From Antedon mediterranea (taxonomy: Eukaryota > Echinodermata > Crinoidea > Comatulida > Antedonidae), in assembly GCF_964355755.1 (NCBI RefSeq), contig NC_092675.1:28856912-28920911 (forward strand): a stretch of 64,000 nt of DNA. The letters run 5' to 3'. The number at the start of each line of letters is the position of its first letter. Position 1 is the first letter of the stretch. Below the pieces are notes generated by a model that saw only the letters and a program-made list of their open reading frames with translations, was not told the DNA's origin and ran no database searches. The position numbers were made by a program, and so were the translations under genes. Below are positions 1-13,707 of this stretch, piece by piece.

Positions 1-36
1 AACGAGAGACATATCCCTGTGTAATTATACCAAATG

Positions 37-172
37 TAAAGCTCTGTCTACACTATCAAACTTTATGTGACAAAAAAAATGTGATGTGCCCATATATGGA
101 CACAATGATGTCATATCACTACCATATGTGGGCATATCACTGCCATATTTGGGCACATCACACTTTTTAGAT
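37..172. mobile_element. MITE (family A), one end missing
   Basis: Starts with the terminal repeat AAGCTCTGTCTACACTATCA and continues through the shared core (ATGTGCCCATATATGGACA, repeated ATATCACTACCATAT units, GGGCACATCACA). The right terminal inverted repeat seen in other copies is absent. At least five further copies lie in this window, so the family is defined by direct comparison. No coding capacity. Confidence 0.75.
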
Positions 173-3100
173 TTAGAGTAAAAGGGAAAAAACAGAGTAA
201 CCACAATATTACACATTTTTCAGATGGTAAAACAATAAAATTAAAATCAAACATTTATATTTTTCCGCCAATTCCAAAAAAAAAAAGATCGATGGCACCT
301 GTATCCTGTTAAAATGATTTTTAAAACAATTTTAAATGAATAAAAATTAGAAATATATTTTATTTAATTTATTCATAATTGTGAAAATAATTAATTTAAC
401 AATGCAAATCCTTTTTTATTCAAAAAAAATTAAAATTTATATCTGTACATTTTGTGATTATTACTTCACAAGCCAGTTGGTTTGCAATTCATCAGTTTGA
501 GAAGCTAAGTAAATGAAGTCTTTAAAAATAACAAATTACCGCAGCTTGGATTAAATGCCGATGCACATAGTACTTCAATACAGGACGTGATCAATTAAAA
601 CATGTCTTTTGTGAGGGATTAACTTGGAAAGGTTACACATAATTGCACTAACAGATTGAATAGTGTAATGTGTGTATGTGAAAGAACATTTTAAAATGTA
701 ATTAATGAAGATAATGCCAACCAGTGTGTATTGCGGCTGGGAGAGAATTCAAAATTCATTGGATCTTGTAACGTAGTTTAAAAATGACAGAACATGACAA
801 TAGAAACAAGGCCGTGTTTGAAATGTCGTGGCCTAGGATCGAGTCTATTCAACGGAAGGAAAAAATGTACTTCAAGATGGTAGAGGCATTATCCCATGTC
901 TATCCTGGGAATTACACGTGCCCCAGCGTCTGGACGTGTACACCAATGCATCCCTGTATATTGGTACTTCAGGAAGACATGGAAACTGTTGTAATAACTC
1001 CCATTTCCCATTTTGAAGCATAGAAAACCAGGAAGCCTAAGCGAGGAGTAACAGCTGTAAGTAATGTTAATACAGTGAGGTCAACTTGATTCTGTATAAC
1101 AATTCTGGCTGTCTAAAAATACTTCACAACTATCTATATTACATTACAAGGATTAACCAACCCTGAAATTGGCATAAATTGGTCTGAAAAAAATACAGTC
1201 AATATTTTTTATAGATTTTTCTGGAAAGTAAATTGAAAAAACAGTTAAACTGAGAAAAGAAAGTCACTTTGATAGTAATAAACAAAGTTTAATATTAGAA
1301 GCTTGAAATAATTACATAGCACTATAATGTCGCGGATGCTGTAAAAAGCGGACGCTACAGTGATTTTTTAGGCTGGCTTCTATCATCTGTGACGTGCGAC
1401 GAAATTAGATATGTAGTTGTTTATCACGCATGATACCTTTAAGGTGATACTTTGGCCAGACTCGTTAAAAGGACCACCATCTTGGTATCACATTTCTAGT
1501 AGAAATATTAATTAATTTGCCAAATCACTGATTTTACTTGTTGCAAAGTGTTTTTTTAATTTCTCTTGAGAATCTAATGCTAATAGAGAGTTTGATTATT
1601 TCCTGGATACTGTACTTCAAATTGTTTTATTTAACTACAACTGCCAGTAGCTTAAAATTATTTAATCAAACAAAAACATTGCACGTCTCATCCATGTTCT
1701 CCATTCTGTGAATTTTCTATCAAGTGTGTGGTTACGTCTGTGTCACAAAATAGAATTACTAGTTAGTAGTAAAATAGCTGCGTTTTGTATATTGTGATTA
1801 CAAAACATACAAGGAAAACAAAACTTAAATTCACTTTTAGTTTACTACATAATTCATCACAATTTACTTCAAATATTTTTCTGATGGGATTTTCAATGAA
1901 TTTATGTACAGTATTTTGAGTTTTAGCGCTCTTCTCAAAGTGAAATAGGCCAATGTTGGTTTATCCAGGTAAGTTAGGCACAAAATAAACAACATTCATT
2001 GATGTCTATCGAAAGAAAATAAAGTCTGATGAACTAAGCTACACAAATGAAAAGAATAAAATGTAGAAAATGCAAGACTATCAACAACAACTTACAAAAT
2101 CAAAACAGATTTTGAAGAATTCAATTATACCTTCTTGTCCATGTTTGATGACTGGAAAAAGATGGTGACAACTTTTAAAAGGAATTGTCTTTTTATCAGT
2201 GCAATTTCATTGAACTAGGATCTGAGCCTCAATAAACACATTTACTTTGTTAATATCATTACGCTTTATTGCTTTAGTATAATAATTGCTCATCTCTCTC
2301 AACCTTTATAACCGACTATCAAAACAATACTATTGTACTATAATAATATATAATATTTTTAATGATAATACAGAAGTTTTGATGGTACCTGTAGACATTG
2401 TAACGTATAATAGAAAAAAATTAATAATAAAAATTATCAATTTAAAGCTCAGGTACAGGCATGAATTTTAAATATAATATCTGGTTAATTGTACATAAAT
2501 CAAATATTTGTAACAGAAATCAAGATGAAAAACATGAATTTCCCCATATATGGTCAAATACAAAATTTGGCAAAATTCTGCCAAAAAAAACAGGAAGACT
2601 TTTTTTCAGTAGTTAGGTAGTTAACATAATGTAATAAAATTTCTGATGACTCCCTAGAAGTTGAATAAAACTACCAGAAATGTAAAATTCAAGTTATATT
2701 ACATATTTAGTCATCTGATAAAATTTTTTACCACACCGTTTATTTTTCATAGCTTTTTAAAATGCCTCTCTATTTTCAAAATTTGTGTACAAAAGAATAG
2801 AGATTTTACTGTGTAATTTGAACTATCCCCCCACTGATATGAAAGTGCTAATTTTCAAAAAGCTCCTGTAACACAAATAAAATCCCAAAAATTATGAAAC
2901 ATAGGGGAAACTATAGATCGATAATTATTGGAATGTATGATCAATAGAAATTTTTTGCCCGCACCTGGCCTTTAAATTTAAACTTTCCTTAATTAGGATT
3001 TAACTAATGTACAGTATTTTGATGTTCAAATATCTATAAAATTATGGAGGAAAATTGGCTTTCTGCAACCATCTCACTGAAATTACGTTTCACTGAAGTG

Positions 3101-5105
3101 AAAAAAGGTTCAAATTTATTTAATTTTTTCTTTGATTCTTGTTGAGATCTTGTCAGTTTCAGACCGATATCAATTGATCCAAGTACTGTACAAAAACCTA
3201 TGCTGGAAATACACTAAAAACAACAATAGGTAAACACTACCAAACACAAAGCCTATAACCTTTTGGAGTCTCAAAGCTTAAAAAATATCAATATGGCCTT
3301 CAGGAGTCAACCCCCTTGTGTGCCTTAGTATAGCACCAATGTGAGTCAAAAAGTCAACAATGAAACATCAAAGATAACTTGAACGAAATACGCAACAACA
3401 TCCTTGAAACAACCCAACACCAATACACAGTCAGTGCCTTTAAAGTGCTTTGTCAATAGTTACAAAATAAATTCTGAATCAACACCGTCTATAAACTCCC
3501 GCCGCTTATCCTAAAAGGCTACAACAAAACAAAAATCAGACTACTGCTTTCCACACTTGGTTTTTCTCAAGACAAAATGTCATTGATTTCACAGTCAACT
3601 TGCCCTGAAAGGGTTACCTGCTAGCAGCCATACAACAAGCACAGAACAAACTAAATACAGCTACACTTACCCACTGTCCTAAACAATGCAAAGATTTGAG
3701 TCAGAAATTTGAGAGTTTCGTTCTATATTCTCATTCTGTGGGAACCACAAGTAAATTTCATGCCAAAATTAATTTGCGAACGTCAATGAAAGAATCAGAG
3801 TAAACAAGTTGACAGATTGAGGAACTGAATGGGCAATTTGTATCAGTGATTACGCTAGATATAAATATACGATGAACTGTCGAAAACGATTACACATTTG
3901 TATCATATTGAAGCACCATTTTCTGTTGTTTATACAGTGTATTCTGTTTTTAATTGTCTCTTTTGTTGCAAGAAATTGCTTCTATATGAAAGTAAAAACA
4001 TTTTCTTACACTACAGTAATATCAATAATGAATTCATACAATATACAGTAGTAATCTATTGTAGTAGTTTTGAATTTTCATTAAATACCAAAATGTCATG
4101 GCTATAAATTCTAACAAGTAAACATTTGAAATAACTACAAAATTCATACCTACCAATCAAACAAAAATCAGAAATATTAACTAAACCATTGCTGGTGGTA
4201 TATTATTAACATAACAATACATAACAGTAACAATGCATAACAATGACCATTGTTACATCAAAATATCATTCTACTTGTAAGTTGTAAAAAAAAAATATAA
4301 TCATAAAGTAAATCAATTTTTCTTCATTATAATGTCAATTAGGATAAATTTACAAATGAAAGAAACTTTAATTATGACTTAACCTTCATTTACAAAGAGA
4401 TACTATAACTATGCAAGGAATTCTAGTTTTGCTCTACTTTACTGACAGTGACACTATTCATACTGCACATCTCCTGAAAAGGGAATAATAAAAGTCCTAA
4501 GCTACTACAGAATACAATATAATCTGATAGAGTCACTGTGTCTACACCAAAGGTACACACAACACAGCATCACCCATGTGGTTCCAAACGGCTACATTTA
4601 AAGTATTCTTGTAACTTGTATAGCCTGAGCATTAAATCTTTTTATTAGTAGTTGGTTGAGTGGTAGACAACGAGTCTATATCACTGGTCATGGTGCTCTA
4701 GCGCAAATACGACCATTCAAATCATCTGTTAAAACAGTCCTTAATATACTGTAGCAAGGAAGACATTGAACAATATTTCAGCCAGAACAATGATACTGAC
4801 AGAATAGTAAACAAATTTTTAAATTTAATAAAATATTTTTAGACTGTGACCTTGGCCGTAGCCAATTTAATTAGAATTCTGAATTTATTTGAAATTAATT
4901 GAATGGTAAAATAGTGACCATATTTTAATTATATTCTATTTAATATTAAGTTAACATACTTTTCAGCCAATAAACAACTGCTGTCTAAAGTAGCCTACTT
5001 TTGCACAAGTGAAATTCTTTTCAGGGTTTTCTAATTTATACTCAGTAAATAAGTAATCTAGGATTATAAAAAAGATAATGTTCTGCATCACCGGGCATCT
5101 ACTGT
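173..5105. other. AT-rich stretch without a supported gene
   Basis: I read this on both strands and found no exon with recognisable domain content, no long ORF and no gene-like splice pattern. The only ORF of note is at 784-1023, listed separately. A tRNA-like stretch near 4,640-4,720 (GGTTGAGTGGTAGA) may be a decayed SINE. It could be intron or 5' flank of the TSP1 gene that begins to be visible at 13.7 kb. Confidence 0.5.
784..1023 (+). other. unassigned 79-codon ORF
   Basis: Open from an ATG to TAG, with a mixed residue composition (five cysteines, a VYPGNYTCP stretch) less AT-biased than its surroundings. I recognise no domain, there is no signal peptide, and no flanking exon could be joined to it. 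A GTAAGT lies 33 bases after the stop. It may be a chance ORF, a relic of a mobile element, or part of an exon. Not claimed as a gene. Confidence 0.15.
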
Positions 5106-5266
5106 AAGGCCTTGTTTACATTCACTATCAAACTTTATGTGACAAAAAAATGTGATGTGGCCATATATGGACATGATGTTGTCATATTATTTGGGAATAT
5201 CCCTACCATTTTTGGGCACATCTAACTTTTTTTGTCAAACTAGTTTGATAGTGTAGACAGAGCTTA
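5106..5266. mobile_element. MITE (family A)
   Basis: Left terminal repeat is degenerate (CACTATCAAACTTTATGTGA) and the right is well kept (GATAGTGTAGACAGAGCTTA). The internal core matches the other copies. About 160 bases, no ORF. Confidence 0.75.
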
Positions 5267-5799
5267 ATTAATAGGTGACTTCAATTACTTCTCGCTGCAC
5301 ACTATGTACTGTATGGACTTCATAATGTAGAGCAATATCACTGTACAGATAGATAAATATCACGGGCTTAATATAAGCTAACTAATGTACTGTGACTGTA
5401 AGTGTAATGTGAAGGAAGAACATTCACCACTGGTATGTGGTTGACCCCAAGTAGTCCAAAACCTATAAAACACTGTGAAGTGGCAATAAATCATTTATAT
5501 TTTAATATTTCAAACAAAAAGTAAAGTTGTTTACAGTTCAATAAACTGACTATTAACCTGTCTGTTGAAACTCAATAAACTAATAAAAGTAGTTATAACT
5601 TAATTTAGGATAAAGTTCACAATATACAATGATGTAAAATAAAATCTAATAAAGTGTAACATAATAACTGATTATACTCTGTAGACTAATAGAACAAGTA
5701 GAGTATAATACAGTACAGTAAAAATATCAAAATAAACATCATCTACATAATCCTACCACACGGCCTTTGCTTCTTCAAGGAATGTGATAGTCAGTGGCG

Positions 5800-6185
5800 G
5801 ATCGAGGAATTTGAAATAGGGGGGGGGGGGGGGGGCTAAAAGTACTGAAATGAAGTGCTGAACTTAATTTGATGTCCTATCTTTTGCACTGCAATTTGCA
5901 AAAACTTAGAGAGGGACCGGGTCAGCTGCTCCCCAATCCCCCTTTAATCCACCCATGATAGTGACAGATAGACTTCGCCAACAACATCATGGAGACCCAT
6001 GGAGGGGAGCAAAAATAGAGGAAGACAAAGAGTGAGATGGCAAGATGAAATAGACAAGTATTGGGGTACAGTGCAGTAGCAAGGAGCAGCTAGGGATCGT
6101 TCACTATGGCAGAAACAGGCTAAGGCTTTCGTCCAGCAGTGGACTGACAACGGCTGATGATGATGGCTGATGATGATGATAGTAA
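5800..6185 (+). mobile_element. 3' end of a non-LTR retrotransposon
   Basis: A G-run is followed by sequence whose + strand translation gives RGRQRVRWQDEI, an in-frame stop, then DRSLWQKQAKAF and VQQWTDNG before a stop. The pattern RGRxxxRWxDxI...DRxxWxxxxxAFVQQW resembles the C-terminal end of LINE reverse-transcriptase polyproteins. It ends in a (TGATGA)n tail, as many LINE 3' ends do. It is 5'-truncated and carries a nonsense codon, so it is dead. The clade is not assigned. Confidence 0.6.
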
Positions 6186-9100
6186 CAGTACATGTACCTA
6201 AATGTACAACAGTACAACAAAAACTACAGTATGCACAGGTTGGTACAGTAGATGAAAATTAAATAAAATAAATGTACAAAAGTACAACCAAAATTCTGCA
6301 CAGGTTGATACAGTAGATGAAAACTACTATAGAGTTGTATACAAACTACAGCACCAAACATACAGACACTGTAGACAGTAGTACTTCACTAATGAAGACA
6401 GAAGGCTAACTTAATTTACAAGCTCATTAGTTAATTTGAGCAGAGAGATGAGCCAGATTACAAGACACAAAGTATGATGCATTAAACTCATTAAACCCTT
6501 CCTATTGTCAAAAAATGTACATAATGATAAAGGGAAAAAGCATTTGAATAAATTGATAAAGCTAATTAACTAACTAGTTTAAGCAGATATTTAGAGCAGG
6601 CTGAATAAATGATCAAGCATGGTACAGTACAGTATGTAATGTTTATTTTGTGCAACAATATTTATTTGTTATTAATTTACAATTTATATCAACAAATATA
6701 AATTTAATTATATTAGTTCCGCTGCTCAAGGGTGAATAAATAATATAAAAATAATCAATGAAAACTATAAACATTAAACTGCTCCTTTTGTTACTGAATT
6801 TAATTGCAAATGTACAATAATTTTATTTCAAATAAAAATAACATTTCACAAATTACGGTTTTATTGTCACTGAATTTATTAGGATAATAAGTAGCGTTTT
6901 TGAAATCATATTATCAATATTGGCTGGTCCCACTCACTTCCAATTTCTATAGTTTATTGAAAAATCCATGAATGAAATCTAGCAATCAGTGGAGTTGAAA
7001 CTAACCTGTAATACTACTTAACCATATTGGCGAGGACACAGTTAATCAATACTACGAAATAGCGCTGTATACATGTCGCATTTTTATGACTATTACTGTA
7101 TTATTATTATTATTATTATTATTATTACAGTATTGCGAATGATGTTTGAATCTTATCATCTTCATTTAGATATTCTTTGAATTCAAACTAAATTCTATAT
7201 ATTTCTTTTTTTTTAATTTCTAATAATATCTATTCTTTAAACATTCTTATTTTACTGATGATACAAGATAGAAACTCTAGACTGTAGTTACTCCTTATTC
7301 TGGGTTTCTGGTTTTATCACAATTAGTAAACTTAGGCTAAACTTTACGACTAAAAACTAGTTGATGTCATTGAATTTTTTAATTTGAAAATGTTCATTAC
7401 ATACAGTATATTAGAGATCATGTCAAAATCATTACTGCAGTACTGTAACTACTTTTTGTTACTGGAAAAATGTAACTGCAGTAAAAACATTTTGTCAGTA
7501 CTGGACTCGCATTTATCTTTCCTAATCAAATACTACTGTACATTACTGTTTGTACAGTATGATCATATAGAATTGATTTAACCTTTTTGAAAGACGATTG
7601 TGCAATAACTAAGTTGACATACAAACCGACATCAAATAGCGAAATGAGTTTACTGTACAATCAAAATCTAGCTGGGTTACATCACGAAGTATGACGGGTT
7701 GAATGAGACAGCTAGTGGATGAAGTTTCGACATACGACTCTTTTTCGATGATTATCAATAAGACGCTATACATTCAGGTATTTGCTCAGTGCGTACAGTA
7801 AAATGTCATTAATTTTGGTCAATACAAACTGAATTAAAGCTTTCCAAAACAGATCGCCTAGAATCTACTTCCAGAATTATTAAATTTATATCGTGAAAGT
7901 GTGTAGTTGAGGTGGTATTGGCAAATTGGGAAGTATGGTATTTATTAAGTTATTGCATTGTAATAGGGACAACTTCACTTAACAATTTGGATAGCTAGCA
8001 ATTTAACACCAAGAAATTAAAAATCAATTTAGTTAGTTCATATTCAGGGTTTATCAACAAACTATTTGTGAATTATTTTACTTTACAACCAAACATTACT
8101 GTACTCTAGTTCATGTTTCATGATACAGTGTGACAATCAATTTTAGTTTTATATACCTGAAATCAAAAGTTCTTAACAATTAAAACAAAAAGGTAATGAA
8201 TGTATAATATAGGTGTATTAATGTAACATTGTCCTGTGATTCTGTGCGTTACCAACACCTTTCACAAAATCGAACTAGGATGGTGTGTATCGGAAGTTTG
8301 CCAATTTATGGGTTTCACAGATTTCAATATTGGTGCTTAACTTTTTTTTTTAATTCCTTAAAATGTCCTTGTACATGGCACTTTTTTTATAAACTTTTAC
8401 TCATCCTTATTTATACACAATAAAATATTTGTATCCAATACATTGAGTGATGGTATCCTGCTAGGAATAAATACATAAATAGTTCTAAAGAAAACGATTA
8501 TGGTGAAATGTTACCCATATTAAATATTTCTCTTCAAATATTTTAATTTCACTGAATTCACAACATAAATTAAATTCCACTTAAAACAAAATCCCACTCC
8601 TCCTTTCTTCAAAGCATCTTTTACAGTGGTACACATTTCAACTCCTCATCTACTACATTCAAATTAACATATAGGCTAGGCCTAGGCCAACTTCAGAATT
8701 CACAAATTAAAATCTCTATAAATATATAAACAAAGCAATTACCAAGTTTTCGCCTCTTAATCGGTTCCAATTACAAGAGAGATGTAAAACACAAAAATCC
8801 ACCACGCACAAGAGGCGAGCTGAATGATTAGGTCCAGCTAGCAGCAGCGAAATACTCTCCGCTTGACAATAAATCAGCCGCACACACAGACTGATGAAGA
8901 TAATATGAATACAATATCGTTTATAAAATACGAAAAACAAGTCTGTACATTTCCCGTATCCAAGTAAAATGTTCCTGGATAAACTATATCAATGTCTACA
9001 TCAAAGTAAGTCCAGAAAATAGTTACATTTTCACATAGAAATAGTAAATACCAACACTCTCGTGAAGCCGTACACTCTCGCACTTCGTTCTCCAAAATTT

Positions 9101-10299
9101 GTACTTCACCACACACCACACACAGCAAACTGGTTACCTCATTAGCTATGCATGAATAACCGCAGCACACATACAATTCCGAATAAACCTGTGTTTACAC
9201 ACAGCGCTGAAATGGGGCGGTGGTGATATCAATCCGCCATCTGAATGGAAATTACTTAACATCGTATCAATGACCTTGGTACTTAAGTGCTCAAAATTAA
9301 TAATTCCATCTACCTTCAGCGCAAACAATGCCGCTAAATTACACCTTTGGGATTGATCAGACCCTTTGAATGGTCTTTGTTTGAAGTTGTAAGGATTCTG
9401 TCACATAAAAATGATGATTGGCAGCTTCAAAGAGACTAAATGTTCATAACTGCAATATCTCTTTGAGTTTAAGACTTTATCAATGAAAATGGTTTATAGA
9501 ATGTTTAATTTCGTTTCTTTCGACGCAACTTGAAACATTCATTTCCTGCATCTTATTTCGCAATTTACTATACGTTACTCCTCCTAATGTGGGCCTATAA
9601 AGTAATTCGTTTCAGCTTCCACTTTCTTTAGTTATTGATTCCGAACAGTAGATATTGAATACAATTATTATTTACTTGTTTTGGAATTAAAGCAAATATA
9701 TGCGTCAACGTAAATTAAGCCTACTGCAGTATGGGAACTTTTTCATTGTTTCGGACGCGTAAATTAATTTACATATGAGGCATAGTATAATAGGCCTAGG
9801 CCTACAGGTACTTTTTTACAGGTAGTATTGTAGCGAAATGTCACGTAACATCGTCATTCAAATTTTAATTTGAATATTACAATATCTTATCTTCTCATTA
9901 TTTATTTCCATCTTAGTAATGCGTTTTGTTGTGGGTCCTTGCGAGACAAGTTGTAACTTCTAGATCCATGATAATAATGACTACCAATTACTGCTTTATC
10001 TATGTTCACTTTAATATCTTTTTTTATGTTCATTCATTATTATCTGAATAAATGTTATCTGAATCTGAGTCCATCTCCCCGAGAGTGTAATTTAATTCGC
10101 TTCCTTTAGATATCTGACTTGCTTCATTTTACTCTTCCTTCGGATGTCTGCTCAAGAACCATCTTCTTGTTTAGTTGCTTCCTTTTTCCTATCTTTTCTT
10201 CTGAAATGGCCAATTTAATTTAATTCATTTTAATTTTAATTCTAAATATTTTATGCGTTAATGTATATCTTTATAAATTATATTTATTTTAATTAGATT
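6186..10299. other. no supported gene; microsatellite and AT-rich sequence
   Basis: Contains a (TTA)n microsatellite near 7,098-7,126 and otherwise featureless AT-rich sequence. Between about 8,716 and 9,330 several short minus-strand ORFs overlap and base composition is more balanced, with a GGGGCGG at about 9,213. That could be an exon or promoter area, but I found no domain, signal peptide or splice chain supporting a gene. Confidence 0.4.
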
Positions 10300-10425
10300 T
10301 TTATTATTAGGCCTACGTGTTCAAACGTTGTTTGTATTTTTGTGAGGGTCCTTAAGGATCGGCTTCGGCTGGATGGACCATCCTCGTAAAATATTAGTGA
10401 AATAAAAGTAAATAAATAAATAAAC
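10300..10425 (+). mobile_element. retroposon 3' tail
   Basis: A stretch of mixed composition (GAGGGTCCTTAAGGATCGGC) runs into GAAATAAAAGTAAATAAATA. This form, a GC-balanced 3' segment followed by an AAAT-rich tail, recurs in this window at 15.1, 51.0 and 52.3 kb, where two examples are shown by empty sites to be insertions. Confidence 0.4.
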
Positions 10426-10432
10426 ATCGATT

Positions 10433-10789
10433 GTCGTTCGCAACCTTTTTGACCGCGACCTCATGACCCCATGATCCTATTTTGGGAACATTGCGTCATC
10501 GGCATCATCTTTACATTGTTCTACATTTGTCCCTAATTTTTAAAATTGAGGGCGCTAAGCATAACATTTGCGAGATCGAATCCACAGACAAAAAACACTG
10601 ACTGAACCGACTCGCCGCACGTCATCAGAGGGAAAACTGTAAATGTAAAATGTAATCAGTGTTGTAGATTCTACAAAACTGAGAACATTTCACATATAGG
10701 CCTAGATCAGTGTAAATTGATAACAAGTATCGGAAACAATTTCGCGACCCATACATTTTTGAGTCGCGAGTCGGTTGCGGAACGGCGCT
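10433..10789. mobile_element. possible hAT-type MITE
   Basis: The left end reads CGTTCGCAACCTTTTTGACC with GCGACC after it. The right end, reverse-complemented, reads CGTTCCGCAACCGACTCGCG. These are imperfect terminal inverted repeats of the 'CGCAACC...CGCGAC' type common in hAT-derived MITEs. No transposase is present. Target-site duplications could not be fixed by eye. Confidence 0.35.
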
Positions 10790-10839
10790 CTATAATAGTA
10801 CAGTAAAAGTAATAGTAGTCTATAGTAGAAGGAGGCACC

Positions 10840-11065
10840 GGATCCCTGAAAAGACTTAACCGATGCTAACTGGGGTACTTACACACTGATCACCAGTTAG
10901 TGGTGATGGTGTATCCCCATACTCCAGTTTGGGTGCTAGCTGAATGTTTTTGTCCTTTTGTTCTCTTCCTCCTCTTCTCGTCCTCTCCACTCTTTTTCTT
11001 TCTCTAAACATCGTTTATTTGCGCTATATAAATCTATCTATTATTATCATTATTATTATTATTAG
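10840..11065 (+). mobile_element. SINE-like element with TTA-repeat tail
   Basis: The segment holds an internal inverted repeat (CTGGGGTACT ... ATACTCCAG), a pyrimidine-rich stretch, then GCGCTATATAAAT followed by TTATTATCATTATT. A 'GCGCTATATAAA' 3' module with a trinucleotide tail is typical of tRNA-derived SINEs in marine invertebrates. No intact A or B box was identified. Confidence 0.35.
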
Positions 11066-12889
11066 TATAATAATGATTTTTAAAATTACGTTTACACATG
11101 TGACGTTTAAATACGGAACAATTATGTCCACAGTTGAAACGAAAGAAATTCTACAAGACACCATTTTACACGAGAATTTAGGAATATACAAGTAACTGTA
11201 CGATCTATAAATTGATGAATTATAAATTGTGGAATAAAAACCAGAACAAGTTTATATAAATAAAAAGCGGAGTGGTGAATAATAAATGTTTACTTTATAT
11301 ATTGAAAATTTAGTATGAGATGTATCAATGATTGGCAGAAAACTTTTATCCAATCGGATTTCCGAATTGTAGTTCATCGTTGGGGGCGTACGACTAATAT
11401 TAATCGCCACCGAAAAAGTTTGCAGCCGGCCGCGAATCTTTTTATCGGTGGTGTTATTTGCATTTGTATTGCTTTTTATTAATGAACACTTCTAATCTGA
11501 TTGTTAGTATTAGATTCAATATAAAATACTCATCATGAAGCTTATGTTAACTGATTTTTGTAGGCTCAGGCCTATCTATATTTTGTATAGGCCTCTGAGT
11601 CTTATTAAGCTAGCTAGGCATAGTCCCTAGTCTTATTAGGCCTAGGGGTAGGTAGGACCTAGAGTAATATTAATAAGGTAGACTCCAATTACCAAGCGGG
11701 CTAGGGGTAGGCCTAGGCCTAGTATTTTTAATATGCGAATAAATAGTTAAAATAATTATTATATCTAGGCCCCTAAGCTAGTAATAAGGTTTAATACAGT
11801 ACAGATAACATAATGGGAAGGAAATGAGGGATTTGATTGTTTTATTAGCCCCCAATTCCTCGCACCATGCATTGTGCAATAATGCTATAAATGACAGCAC
11901 AAAGCTGACACTTTTCTAGCTTGGACGGTGGTAAATTCTTTACAATGTTTTTCTCTTGATTAGGTTTAGATTTAAAGAATTCAAGACACCATGTATGAGA
12001 TCAAATCAACATTTTTCAAACTAAAATGTGTTAGCATTTTGATACTTTGTACAATGTTACTACATATGACATTAGGTATGTAAAAGGTGAGGAGGTCATT
12101 AGTTTAAAAATCACCATTTTTAGTCAACGAAAAGGAAATGAAAAGGTTGAAATTGTATATAGTTTGAAAAAACTACAATTACAAAAACTGTCTTATTTTT
12201 TATTCAATGGTAAAATAGAAGTATCCTGAGGCGATGATGTTACTGAATACTTACTTACATAACCTTTTTTAGAAGTTCAATAACTTTCCAAATGTCCTCT
12301 TAATCTATTTTAAAATGGTTTTAGTTTGCATGATTATATCCTATGGCTATGGATTAAATTTAAATGGATACAAATGTTAAATGAATTCTGAAATAACTAA
12401 TATCATACTACCTACTGTATCTACATAGCGTATCATCCTACAGATTTTTTGCATTGACATTTTATACAGTAATCAAATATACAGAAATAAGTAATCTAAG
12501 GGCATTGGGTTACAAAACACATGAACTAGATTCACTGTTCATTTCTTCTACTTGGCTTTAAATATATAATAATAGTTCATTCTTATATAGCGCATATAAG
12601 CAAGCTCTCAATGTGCTGTACATAAATTAAAATAGACGAGAAGTGGCAATAATTTAAATTAATGAAAACTTCGAATGGGTTTTGAAACAGTTTCCAATAA
12701 TCTTTGATTGATTTATAGTGATTTGTATATAAATTTATATATAAATATAAAATTTTAAATAATAAAGTCGCCTCCTTATCTTTCAAATTTATTCTCTGCT
12801 GCAAATTATATCCCTTACTTTTTTACTTGATTTGCTTAATATCTTCTAAAAGAATTTGAAATTGACCTCGATAGGCATGTAGTTGTCTT
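11066..12889. other. no supported gene; GC-richer patch and CTAGGCCTA-rich patch
   Basis: About 11,350-11,470 is GC-richer, with ATCCAATCGG (CCAAT-like) and CAGCCGGCCGCG, so it could be a promoter, but no first exon with a signal peptide was found after it. About 11,565-11,725 is dense in CTAGGCCTA palindromes. A short dispersed repeat at 12,572-12,625 (TTCATTCTTATATAGCGCAT, GCTCTCAATGTGCTGTACAT) recurs at 23,588-23,640. Confidence 0.4.
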
Positions 12890-13275
12890 TTCTCTCCTTC
12901 CCTTTTTGTTTTTTTGTCTATTATATTGATGTTTTTATGCTTGTTACTATATTTTCTTTGTTTGTTTTGTTTTATCTTTATACTGGGTGACCTCTTCAGT
13001 CAAAGACTGATCTCCCAGAGGGCCCAGTTGGTGATCAGTGGCTGTGATGTACTAATACACCGGGGTAACCCCCTACTCGTCTCAAAAGATGTACTAGGTT
13101 CTTTAAAGTGCACACGAGCAAGTTGTGTACACTGGACCTACGGTTTATAGTCCTTATCCGAGAAGACTTTTTCTACCACCAGAACCATGGAGTTAGTGAG
13201 CCTCGAACCCCTGCCGATGTTATGGCTACGTGATTACGGTTCCACTGTCTTAACCGCTCGGCCACTCACTCACAT
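12890..13275 (-). mobile_element. tRNA-derived SINE
   Basis: Read on the minus strand, the 5' end contains an A-box-like GTGGCCGAGCGGTTAAGAC (about 13,265-13,247) and, about 50 bases on, a B-box-like GGGTTCGAGGC (about 13,210-13,200), the two parts of an internal RNA polymerase III promoter. The head resembles a Ser/Leu-type tRNA but cannot fold as a full tRNA. The body continues toward 12,890, ending in A-rich sequence on that strand. Confidence 0.65.
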
Positions 13276-13416
13276 CCATCTTATGGATGAATAAAAGGAA
13301 ACTTACACTTCCATTTAAAAAAAAAGAATTTATCTCCTCAAACTAAACCCAGAACTAATTATATAATAATATAATAATTTCCCTATCGAACATTTATTGC
13401 TTAGAATAGTACTATA

Positions 13417-13663
13417 AAACTCTGTCTACACTATCAAACTTATGTTAATTACATTTTTTGTTAATGAATCGCTCCTACTACAACCACTGTTGATGCCCTA
13501 AATCTACCTTAAAAGTATCAAACTTTACGTGACAAACAAATGTGATGTGCCCATATATGGACATGATGATGTCATATCACTACCATATTTGGGCATATCA
13601 CTACCATATTTGGGCACATCCCACTTTTTTTGTCAAACTAGTTGATAGTGTAGACAGAGCTTA
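13417..13663. mobile_element. MITE (family A) with internal insertion
   Basis: Both terminal repeats are present (CTCTGTCTACACTATCAAAC and GATAGTGTAGACAGAGCTTA). Near the left end about 80 extra bases interrupt the element relative to the 160-base copies, after which the terminal sequence restarts (TATCAAACTTTACGTGAC). It ends 44 bases before the first recognised TSP1 exon. Confidence 0.75.
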
Positions 13664-13707
13664 AAATTCATTCATATACAGGATTAAAGATATCTTGATC
13701 TTTTCAG

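Noticed and set aside
8874-9176. 100-codon Cys-rich minus-strand ORF
   Set aside because: No recognisable domain, signal peptide or splice-joined neighbours. Mentioned only as part of a compositional island.
13200-13275. tRNA gene on the minus strand
   Set aside because: A and B boxes are present but a full cloverleaf cannot be drawn and an element body follows, so it is a SINE head.
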